From positions 186,016-250,015 of the forward strand of contig ML976984.1 in the NCBI GenBank assembly GCA_010015675.1: a stretch of 64,000 nucleotides of DNA, read 5' to 3'. This document shows, in pieces, positions 55,621-64,000 of this stretch; positions within the stretch are counted from its first letter, which is position 1, and each line of letters opens with the position of its first letter. Under the pieces are notes generated by a model, which was not told the origin of the DNA, did not search any database, and saw only the letters and a program-made list of their open reading frames with translations. This DNA comes from Byssothecium circinans (taxonomy: Eukaryota; Ascomycota; Dothideomycetes; Pleosporales; Massarinaceae). The position numbers and the translations under genes are program-made.

Positions 55621-57301
55621 ATGGTGTCAATGTATCCTGCACTCTTGCTAACCACAACAACTCTTTTTTCCTCCATCACAGGAGTACTTGCCCAGAGCAT
55701 ACTCTCAGACCCAGGTGTCTCCGGCCCTCCCCTCGAGATCGTCCATTTATACAACGATCAATGGCCTACAGGTAACTTAACCCAACCAAACCCAGTCCAA
55801 CCTAAGCCATGCACCTTTACCCAAAGTCCAAGTCCAAGCCCAAGTCCAAGCCAAAAACACGAAAAGAACAAAAAAGAAAAAAAGAACCACAACACTAACA
55901 TGCAATCCGAAACCAGGAATCACAGTATCCCGCACGAACCGCAAATTCTCAAACTACCCGCCAGGCCTCGACGCCAATAATACAAACAACGGGCAGAACA
56001 GCAAATACACAGTCGCGGAACTCTTGAGCAATGGAACGGAGCGGCCGTACCCAAGTGTGGAGATCAATAGTCCTCCCGGTGGTGCTGTGAATTATTCCAC
56101 TTATCCTCCAAGTACGTTTTAGTTCTTACCTGACCATCAAAGTCCATCTATGCCCCTCCCTGTACGCCTTTCTTTTTTTTCTTCGCAGGTCATACTGCAA
56201 GATCAGCAGAACAAACAAAGAAGAGAAGAGCAAAAGAAGAAAGAGAAAGAAAAGTAAAAAAGGCTAACCCATCCTCCCCCAACCACAGCCGGCGCAAACC
56301 ACCCCAACCACCTAATCGGCGTGCAATCCGTCGTCCTTGACCCCCTAGACCGCCTCTGGATCCTCGACACCGGCCGCGCCCTCACCCCAGCCCCAAACGC
56401 CACCCTCGTACCCTCCTCCCCAGGCGGCCCGAAACTCGTCGCCGTCTCCCTAGACACAGACACCGTGGTCCAAACCATCCTCTTCCCCCCCACAGTCGCG
56501 TACCCAGACTCGTACCTCAACGACGTCCGCTTCGACCTGCGCCCCTCGCTCACAGCGTCCGGCAAGGGCGTCGCGTATATCACCGACTCGAGCGCAGAGG
56601 GCAGGAATGGGATTATTGTTGTTGATTTGGGGACCGGGGAGTCGTGGCGCCATCTTAACGGGATTCCGGAAGTTAGGGCGGAGCGCGGGTTTGTGCCGTA
56701 TGTTTGGGGTGTGCCGTTGTATTACATCCCCGGGCCTGGGTTACCGCTTACGACGGCGCCGTTGGGCGCTGATGGCATCGCGTTGTCTGCCGACGGGGAG
56801 GAGTTGTTCTGGGGTCCTGTGGGCGGGCGGTCGTTGTACTCGGTTCCTACCGAGAGACTCAGGGATCGCGGTTTGAATAGCGAGTTGTTGGCGCAAGCGG
56901 CGGTGCGGAATCGCGGGCAGAGGGGCGTGAGTGATGGCTTTGAGACGGATACTAATGGGTTTATCTACGCGGGGAATATCGAGCAGAATGCGATTGGGTT
57001 TTATAATCCAGGGAATGCGAGTACGGAGTTGTTTGTGAGGGATCCGAGGATTAATTGGGTGGATACGAGTAAGTCCTTTTCCTGTCTGTCGCGTTCGGGG
57101 GGTTGGGGAATTGTGGAGGGAGTGCTAATGCTGACGTGTTTTTTTGCAGTGTCGGTGGGAAGTGATGGGTATCTATACTTCACTGTCAACCAGTTGCACC
57201 TTAGTCCAGGCTTCTACCCGGGGACGGATCGACGCTCCAAACCTTTCGTACTCATGCGGGCAAAGTTACCCGGCAATGGGACGAGAGTGGACCTGCAATG
57301 A
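55621..57301 (+). CDS. Secreted yellow/major-royal-jelly-family protein
   Basis: Exons 55621-55771, 55917-56111, 56289-57068 and 57150-57301 encode 425 residues. Introns are 145, 177 and 81 nt; the first holds AAGTCC hexamer repeats, the second a purine-rich tract. Residues 1-24 are a signal peptide. VVLDPLDRLWILDTGRAL, YLNDVRFDLR, AYITDSS and GADGIALSADGEELFWGPV are the beta-propeller signatures of the MRJP/yellow family; ETDTNGFIYAGNIEQNAIG is also typical. Potential N-glycosylation sites occur (NATL, NAST). Fungal members are secreted and of unknown substrate, possibly lactonase-like. Confidence 0.87.
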
Positions 57302-57445
57302 AAGATGGCTCCGTGATAGTAGCGACAGGAGCATGAAACGGAAGACGAGATAATGTTGATCTAATTGAAGAGGGAATGGAAAGGATTTTGAGTAATATAT
57401 TCTATACCTAGCTCATGCATCATGAATTCGTAAAGACGTAGGACG

Positions 57446-58933
57446 TTACTGCGTCGCCCCGCCTCCAACACGCCTTCCATTATACAGCGCAATATGCGCA
57501 AGCTCAAAGTGTCCCTTTAGACTCTCGTTCTCGCTGGTCTTTTCGTTGAGCTCCTTGGTACGTTGAGCCAGCGCCTGTTTCAGCTCTGCGACTTCCTTCC
57601 TCAATCGGTCCACCTCAGACTCTTGCTGAGTGTGATTTTGATTCGGTATGTTCTGCAGCGCAGAATTGCACTGCGCAATCAAGGTGGGATCGATTTTCGA
57701 GAAGTTGCGTTCGTGGTTCCCGTTCTCAGAATTGTGGTTCTGTGCCTGAAGTCGAGCATTGCTTCTACGTTGTGTCTCGTCGGCATCGGCTTCTTCCTCA
57801 TTGTCACTGTCATCCAGACCTTCGCCGAGCTGTTGTCCTGCCGCTTTTCGCGTACGTTTGATCTGGGCCCGGATATTGTAGACATCGCGCTTGAAGATAT
57901 GGATACCCGGCAATCGCTCCTCGAGAATCTTGACAGTCCGGCCTACACCGCGATCGCGTCCCTGCCCGGGCCCACCTTTACGCAGCATCTCTTGCTCCAC
58001 AATCTTCCACACGAGACCACCGCTTTCGAGGCTATGGCTTGCCTTCTGCGGTGAAGCAACGGTATCTTGATCCTCATTCTCAAGACTCTCATCTTGTCCG
58101 ACGGCCTGTTGTTCACCGCCATTAGCCACTTCAACCCTCTCCTTCTCCTCCTTGGCTGTGACACCACCAACACCGACCCTTCCTCCCTGAACACCCCACG
58201 TCCTCTTCCTCTGCACAGCCCAACCTTCTATCGCGCGCCCAGGATGGTTATGCGTCCCATTACCAACCCTCAAAACCCACACTCCATCATCGTGTTTCTT
58301 GCCCTCAATCCACATCTTACAGCCCGTCTTATAGCTCACCCTATTCTTCCTGACGCGTGTCTCGGGCGTGAGTTTATGCGTGTTCTTCGGCGCACCGTAG
58401 CATACACAAGCAAGCTTGATGCGGGATCGATTCTTGGCCGTCGTGTTGATGCTGAGTGCGTAACCATGGGCCGAAGCATGCGTTTGCGCGTACTCGTGAA
58501 GGGCCTGCCAGGAGGGGTGTGTGCTAGGTGGAGGCGGGAGCATGTCAAAGTGACCGGGCGGGAGAGAGTTGGGGATTGTGAGTGGAGGAGGAGGGGGTGG
58601 GGTTTTGTTCGCGTCCGCAGGTTTGCGTGTGTTGAAGGTAAAGTCATGATGTTGCTGAAGTGGTGTCGAGTCTGACGCGAAGTGCCGGGCATCAGGCGAG
58701 AGGGTTGGATCCAGCTGCAGTCCATTATCTTCTAAGTGATCGTGCTGCGAGGGCAATGTGTGATGGTCTGCGGGCGGAGACACGCCGTAGCCCGAGTGGT
58801 CATTAGAGTTCACATGATGAAGAGAAGGAGGGAACGCAGGGTACGTCGGCGCGGAAGTTGTGAGCTGGTGAGGAAGAGGGTCATAGACGGAGATGTCCTC
58901 GGCAGAGATGTGAGGGTGAAGAGCAGGCCTCAT
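57446..58933 (-). CDS. FAR1-type (WRKY-GCM1 superfamily) DNA-binding domain protein
   Basis: An intronless 495-residue protein from ATG 58933; the frame continues upstream without another ATG. A His/Pro-rich N-terminus leads to a FAR1-like domain at about residues 140-240: WQALHEYAQTHASAHGYAL, KLACVCYG, SYKTGCKMWIEG, then WVLRVGNGTHNHPG, giving the C-C-H-x-H zinc pattern shared with Mutator-like transposases. There is no transposase catalytic core. After an acidic linker a leucine-rich coiled coil occurs near 425-475 (VDRLRKEVAELKQALAQRT). The combination suggests a domesticated, transposon-derived regulator. It is convergent with the P450 downstream. Confidence 0.8.
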   Translation of the reverse strand: MRPALHPHISAEDISVYDPLPHQLTTSAPTYPAFPPSLHHVNSNDHSGYGVSPPADHHTLPSQHDHLEDNGLQLDPTLSPDARHFASDSTPLQQHHDFTFNTRKPADANKTPPPPPPLTIPNSLPPGHFDMLPPPPSTHPSWQALHEYAQTHASAHGYALSINTTAKNRSRIKLACVCYGAPKNTHKLTPETRVRKNRVSYKTGCKMWIEGKKHDDGVWVLRVGNGTHNHPGRAIEGWAVQRKRTWGVQGGRVGVGGVTAKEEKERVEVANGGEQQAVGQDESLENEDQDTVASPQKASHSLESGGLVWKIVEQEMLRKGGPGQGRDRGVGRTVKILEERLPGIHIFKRDVYNIRAQIKRTRKAAGQQLGEGLDDSDNEEEADADETQRRSNARLQAQNHNSENGNHERNFSKIDPTLIAQCNSALQNIPNQNHTQQESEVDRLRKEVAELKQALAQRTKELNEKTSENESLKGHFELAHIALYNGRRVGGGATQ

Positions 58934-59119
58934 GGTCGTCGCGTGGGTGTAGGCTTGCTCCGTATCGCGGGGGATTTGGAGCAAGGCTGCTGTTGAGTTT
59001 GGATGCGATCCGTGCGCCGCTAGTCCCACGTGCGGAATACGATTCACGTGTTATGACATTCATCAATCATTACTCATCTCATACGGGACAAATATAACGA
59101 GGTGCCCACCTCGTTATCC

Positions 59120-60789
59120 TCAAATTCGCTCAGTAACATCCACAAGCATATCCTTAATCTCCCACAAGCCCATACTATTCCAAATTGTCCATGGCTCAAA
59201 CGGCCTACTGATCGCAAGATCAAAGTGCCTCAGAAGCTCAAAAAGCGCTTTGTGTATCTCCATCCAAGCGACCGATCTTCCTAAGCAGGCCCATTTTCCC
59301 TGGCCAAACACCATATCATTGACTCTTATCATGCGAGCTAAGCGTTCGCTCTCCCCAGGCTGCTCCTCATCCACGATCCATCTCTCAGGACGGAAAACTT
59401 CGGCGTCGTCGCCGTACACAATCTTGTTGCGCCTGTGCATACTCCACGCCGAGTATCCTACCATCGTTCCACCAGGGATGACGACTTCTTCGTCGTTGAT
59501 CTTGACGACATCCCCCTCTTTAGGAACGATGCGGGGGAAGAGACAGACAACAGGTGGATGGATGCGCAAGCCTTCGCGGACTACAGCGTTCAAATAAGGT
59601 AGCCGTCTTGCTCCAGTATCAGTTATAACTTCGGGAGCCTGCGGCGCGATGCCGGATTTTACTGCCTCGTCAATCTCGGCCTGCAGCTTCTTGTACACCC
59701 TCGGATGGCTCATGATATACAAAAGTGTAATTCGAATGGCACCAGCCGTCGTGTCCGAGCCCGCAAGAATCTGCTCAAATATCTCATGAAATAGATCGTC
59801 GCCCAAGACACCGTTTCGGATGAATGAGGCCAACATGTCAGTCTTTTCCGTCGTCGACTTAGCTTTGCGGGCTTCCACGACATTTCGTACTTCGAACATC
59901 ATACGTCCATTGCCTTTGCGATCTTTCTCGGAAGGGCTGATTGCTGCACCGACGATGGGAACGTCGCGCAGCCACATGGTGCCGAACCCAAAGGCTTTGT
60001 TGCCCGCACGAAGGCCTGTTTCGATAGCTTCAATGTATGCGTTGACGTCAGCGTCAGCTTTGAGATCGCCGAATGGTTGTCCTGTTCCTATATCGCTTAT
60101 TACGTCGATCGTGAAGTACTGGATTTTGCTGGCTAGGTCCATGGGTTGGGTCGGTTTGGTAGACGATGCTGACGAGGCGTACTTGGTCCGGATGAGGTGA
60201 ATGAGCTCCTTGATGTGAGTGTCGATTGATGGCTCTAGTGTTGGGGTTTCTTTTCCAGAGTACTGTATTGATTGTTAGTCATTAATTTCAAACGTAGTGT
60301 GGGTGCTATACTCCAGCAGCCATCTTCTTCCTCCTCACATTATGGCTCTCGTCGTCACACTCTGAGAATATATGGTCCTTCCCAGGGACAAACCTCGCAG
60401 CATGATACCACCACTCCGCCCTCGTGTAGGGCGTTCTCACTGCGTTCATTCTCATCCACAGCTCCGAATCAGATGTCGTTAGCAAATTAGGCGCAACACG
60501 TGCAATTGGTCCTATTTGAGCTGGCTCAGCATTTTTTCACAAGCTTGAGCTGTGGCGAAGACCTACCATATTGTTCATTAACATCGCTATACCACTTATG
60601 CGATGCACCAGAAACAGTGGCCCGGGAGTGCCACCACCAACTCCAGCCCGTCGTACGTGGTCCCTTGAAGTGCCGCAATCGCCAGTATTGTCTGACGACT
60701 CCAACAACTGCATAGGCGATTCCGAGGGCTAAGAGGCCAAACACTTGTTGTAGGGGGTCGCTCGCAGTTTCCGAGCCCATCTTGGACAT
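59120..60789 (-). CDS. Cytochrome P450, pisatin-demethylase-like
   Basis: Exons 60789-60567, 60511-60312 and 60262-59120 encode 521 residues; introns are 55 and 49 nt. ATG 60789 (MSKMGSE) precedes a membrane anchor (VFGLLALGIAYAVVGVV). Helix C is present as HNVRRKKMAAG, helix I as LAGSDTTAGAIRITLLY, ExxR as EGLRIHPP, PERW as FRPERWIVDEE and the heme loop as FGQGKWACLGR. It is full length and intact, with an endoplasmic-reticulum location. Overall pattern resembles fungal pisatin demethylase and related benzoate-type P450s; substrate unknown. It is not next to other biosynthetic genes except the FAR1-type factor. Confidence 0.9.
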
Positions 60790-61125
60790 GCTGATCAACC
60801 TTACGGGGATGTTGCGATAAGCACTTCAGTCAGACGGAGGAGCGGAATCCTTTAATCGATGCAGGGTAGGTAAGTTGTTGCTGCGAACGGAAGTGAATTG
60901 TCCCAGGCTGTTGTGCGCTCGACTGAAGGTCGACAGATGAGCTAGAGTGGCAAACAGGCAGGAGCGTACCTATGTATCGAAGGCGGGGTTGCACCCAATC
61001 GATGCTGCATGGGAGCACGGCACCTCATGCAGGAGGCCTGATAGCAACTGCATGACTTTAGAGTTGACTTTCTTACACAATTCTCGTATTCTGCTAGTCT
61101 TCCTCCCTTCATCTACACCACGGAT
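60790..61125. other. Intergenic between P450 and ETR1
   Basis: 336 bp: P450 promoter and ETR1 3' flank. Nothing further recognised. Confidence 0.5.
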
Positions 61126-62355
61126 TTACGTCTTCCCAAAGACGAACACCCCTTTCCCCTCCCGATATCCTTCCAGTGTGTTTTTCACTTTCGCTATGAG
61201 TTCCTCTCCCTTCGTCTCCCACTCCCACTTGATTTCCTCCACCGGCATATCTTTGAACTCCCCTCGTCTCGTCATCTCTAGCACCTCCGCCACGGCACTC
61301 TTCTTATCAACTGGGTTTTGTTCCGACCACTTACTCACCCAAAACCCATGGAAGTGAATATCTTTGAAGATAAGCATGGAGGCCGGGATGGTAAGCGGTT
61401 GTTTAGACATGGCACCATAAGTGACAAAATGTGCGTTCGAAGCGAGGAGTTTCGCCATCGCAGTAGCAGCTTTTCCGTTCACGCAATTCAAAGCAAGACG
61501 AATGGGCTCGCGGCCGCCATTTGTCCATTCCTTTACCTGGTCCTTGATGCCCTGCGCTTGGAGCTCTGCGTCTGTGATCACGACGTCGGCACCGATATCC
61601 TTCAAGCTTTGCTTGAGCTTTTCTTCCGCAGCCTTGTCGTCTCTTTCTCTTATCACATTGATGCTTCTGTATCCCCATTTCTTTCCCAATTGTATCGCTG
61701 CTCGCCCGACGCCTGAATTTGCGCCATTTTGTATGAACCATTCACCCTCTTTAAGCGCTGCAAACCCTTTCAACATTTGATATGCTGTGCAGGGGTTTAT
61801 GCTGACCGTTCCGGCCTGTATTGGTGTGATTCCTTCGCGTGTGCTTTCTTCAAGCTTGGCGACCTGCGATGTGGTGGCGCTGGCGTGTGTTCGCCATGTC
61901 CCAAAACCAGGGCCTTTCATGACCACCCAGTCACCTCTCTGGAATCCGTCCTTCTTCGCCTTGTCCCCTAGACTTATGATCTCAGCGACACCCTCATTTC
62001 CAGCCACGGCAATTGGTTTCGCCGTCCCAAGAGAGGTTGTAAAGGTTGGTTTCGATGGGTAGACGCCTTGGATCTGGTTGATGTCGGCAGGATTGATTGG
62101 CGAAGCGAGGAAGCGGAGCGTCATCAAATCACCGTGCGGCGGTGAGATGGAGTGTGAGTGCAGAGAGAGGACGGAAGGAGGTTCGCCGTATTCAGTGAAT
62201 GTGAGGGCTTTGGCTTGCTCGTAGCCGTATGCAGAGATGTAGCGCTGCTGTGTGCCGATGGGTGCGGTTGGTAGAGGGCGCTGGCGGAGACATTGCGTTG
62301 CTGGTCGCGATGCTCTCGCGAGCCGAGGAGCTGGAGGAAGAAGTTTGGATGCCAT
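61126..62355 (-). CDS. ETR1: Mitochondrial trans-2-enoyl-[ACP]/CoA reductase
   Basis: An intronless 409-residue medium-chain dehydrogenase/reductase. Residues 1-40 are an Arg-rich presequence (ARASRPATQCLRQRPL). FLASPINPADINQIQGVYP, GNEGVAEIISLGD, GTWRTHA, QNGANSGVGRAAIQLGK (NADPH Rossmann loop) and HGFWVSKWSEQNP match Etr1/MECR. The enzyme performs the last reduction of mitochondrial type II fatty-acid synthesis, feeding lipoate production. The chosen ATG (62355) is two codons after a TTG start of the open frame. Confidence 0.93.
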   Translation of the reverse strand: MASKLLPPAPRLARASRPATQCLRQRPLPTAPIGTQQRYISAYGYEQAKALTFTEYGEPPSVLSLHSHSISPPHGDLMTLRFLASPINPADINQIQGVYPSKPTFTTSLGTAKPIAVAGNEGVAEIISLGDKAKKDGFQRGDWVVMKGPGFGTWRTHASATTSQVAKLEESTREGITPIQAGTVSINPCTAYQMLKGFAALKEGEWFIQNGANSGVGRAAIQLGKKWGYRSINVIRERDDKAAEEKLKQSLKDIGADVVITDAELQAQGIKDQVKEWTNGGREPIRLALNCVNGKAATAMAKLLASNAHFVTYGAMSKQPLTIPASMLIFKDIHFHGFWVSKWSEQNPVDKKSAVAEVLEMTRRGEFKDMPVEEIKWEWETKGEELIAKVKNTLEGYREGKGVFVFGKT

Positions 62356-62680
62356 TGTCAAGGTTGTAAAGGCTGTTGATGACTAGTGGTGTAATCGGGA
62401 TGGCAACTTGGGAAGTCTGAGATTGAGGGTGTCGGAGCTATGGAGCTATGACGTCTAAGCTGCCGAGGTTGGCGGGGCGTCATAATAACAATTCGCAGCA
62501 GGAGAGTAAATGCAGACGCTGCACCGACCATAAACTCACATGCATGTTGTCATCTCAATCAATTCGCGACTGCATAACCGTGATCCTTCCAATTCCAAGT
62601 ATTACAAAACTTATACAGAAGGGATATCATTCTGAAACCGAAAGTGCCGCCGTCTTGACCCCCATCCATTATTGCGCTCC
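62356..62680. other. Intergenic
   Basis: 325 bp between the ETR1 start and the 3' end of the next minus-strand gene; nothing recognised. Confidence 0.5.
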
Positions 62681-64000
62681 TTACGCCTTCTCTTTTCTCT
62701 TTCCAGGATCTGGTAGGTTCTTCACTGAAGGCATATCCTCAACGTTTGATTTCGTGGATTCCGGCTCCATCTCCCTGGTTGTTTCGGCCTTCTGCGCCTC
62801 CTTCTCAGACGTCGTACTGCTCTCTGCCTTGACACCTTTTTTATCTCCGAAGACTGAATCGCCGTCGTCAGTGATTGAAGATGCACTGCTGGCCATGGCA
62901 GACTCTGCCTCTTCAGCTGCAAGACGCTCCTTTTCGAGACGTGTCTCGCGGCCACGCTTGTGGCAATACCAGAACACAAATAGTAAAACTGTGGAATGTT
63001 AGTAACATGGCAAGCGGGGAGGGTTTAAGGGAGAAGCTTACGACACACGGCCAAACTCATGACGACATTTGTGCCGGTCAGTACAGCTGGGAAGCGCAAT
63101 TTGAGGAAATTGAGAATGCTCTTCAACATTGTTGCCACAGCCCCCTCAGCTGTCACCAAGCTCTTCAGCGAAGGTATCTTGGGCTTCTTAAACCTCGACT
63201 TCCCAGCCTCTCCGGCAGCTTTCTGCTTCGCATCGAACCCAGGTTTCTCCGCCTGTGCAGCCATGATCTCCGGACCCAATGTCGCCGTCATCTTCGCCGG
63301 AAGGCTCTTAACCATGTTCTGCAGAAACGGTGGCAGACCGCCATACATCTTCTTCAGCTGCGTATCGTACTCCGTGAAGAGCTTTTGTAGGTCGTCGTAG
63401 GCTGTGGGTGCACCGTTGACGATGTCTTTCAGTACCAGTGTAAACTTCGCGAAGAGCTCCTCTGACTCCTTGGTGAAGGAAAAGAGGCGGTTATTTACGG
63501 CGGAGAGGTTCAGGTCGTCGAGGATGGCGGCGATATCCTGGTTCTCGTTCTCTTTCTCTTTCTGCTCAGCGGTCTTGGCTACAGCAGCTGCGGCCAGGAG
63601 ATTATCGGCAAGTTGCTGGCGATCTTTGTCTGACATCTTTTCCTTCTTTTTTCCCTTGACCTCTTTCTCCTTGTGCTCCTTCTCTTTGCCCTTGCCCTTT
63701 TCTGTGGCTTGCTTGAGCTTTGTCTGCGCGAGCGAGAAATACGACATGACACTCTTCTTCCTACTCATGCCCTCCTTTGGCTTTGCCTTGGCTGCATCCT
63801 CAACAGTGACCTCGGGCGGACTCATCGGCAGCGGCACTTTCTCTGCGCCGTCCATCAAGGCGGCCTGGGCATCCTTCCCTACTTTCTTCTCTCCATCTTC
63901 TATAATCTCAACGGGTCGTGTGGGTAGCGGTGGCGGCGTGCCTTCAGGCTCTTGCGATAGGGCGGCGAGACGCTCAAGGAACTTCTGGTCTTCGTCATCG
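62681..64000 (-). CDS. Coiled-coil membrane protein, N-terminus beyond the right edge
   Basis: Exons: window edge (64000) to 63042, and 62988-62681; the 53-nt intron has GTAAGC, CTAACATT and CCACAG. The frame is open to the edge (FLERLAALSQEPEG is the first readable part), so the start lies outside. A very Lys/Glu-rich segment (ATEKGKGKEKEHKEKEVKGK) is followed by a helical domain (NNRLFSFTKESEELFAKF; GGLPPFLQNMVKSLP). Then LKLRFPAVLTGTNVVMSLAV joins LLLFVFWYCHKRGRETR as a membrane segment split by the intron. The tail is charged and disordered. I do not recognise the family. Confidence 0.75.

Overview
The window is nuclear DNA of a filamentous ascomycete (Pezizomycotina). Introns are short (about 45-100 nt) with GT...AG ends and RCTRAC-type branch sites. 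The genes are fungal housekeeping and accessory families: Zn2Cys6 regulator, P450s, NACHT-WD40-type repeats, BYS1 and rhamnogalacturonan acetylesterase. A dothideomycete, possibly Pleosporales, fits the gene content, but that is inference. Exon coordinates were assembled by hand from reading frames and splice signals; there is no transcript evidence.

Layout. 0-7.5 kb is gene-poor and rearranged. It holds the 3' end of a WD40-repeat gene with near-identical 126-bp repeats and a probable premature stop, a Tc1/mariner transposase fossil, an unexplained inverted-repeat pair, minisatellites, an intact APH-like phosphotransferase, a small membrane protein and a gene relic with two in-frame TAG codons. 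7.6-24 kb is ordinary gene space: a heme-dependent N-demethylase-like protein, a CE12 esterase, an aldo-keto reductase, a CECR5-type HAD protein, a predicted mitochondrial protein divergent from a Def1-like protein, a 2EXR protein and a secreted BYS1 protein. 24.3-25.9 kb carries a decayed array of about 105-bp repeats. 26-33 kb holds TFIIB divergent from ATP synthase subunit h, then a 1,126-residue DUF1765 protein.

34.4-42 kb looks like a small accessory or secondary-metabolism block in decay. A Zn2Cys6 factor is intact, the adjacent P450 has a frameshift and a destroyed splice donor, and the adjacent 14-TM MFS transporter has one in-frame TAG. 43-55 kb returns to core functions: 6-phosphofructokinase (one junction does not resolve cleanly), NDC80, an uncharacterised Ser/Pro-rich protein, IMP 5'-nucleotidase ISN1 and Mediator subunit MED17. 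55.6-64 kb has a secreted yellow/MRJP-family protein, a FAR1-type DNA-binding protein, an intact pisatin-demethylase-like P450, mitochondrial enoyl-reductase ETR1 and the 3' part of a coiled-coil membrane protein that runs off the right edge.

I found no clearly new multi-gene system. The best leads are the decaying TF-P450-MFS block, the phosphofructokinase junction, the recurrent CAG/TGG-to-TAG lesions, the inverted-repeat pair at 2.0-2.6 kb and the fossil repeat array at 24.4-25.0 kb.
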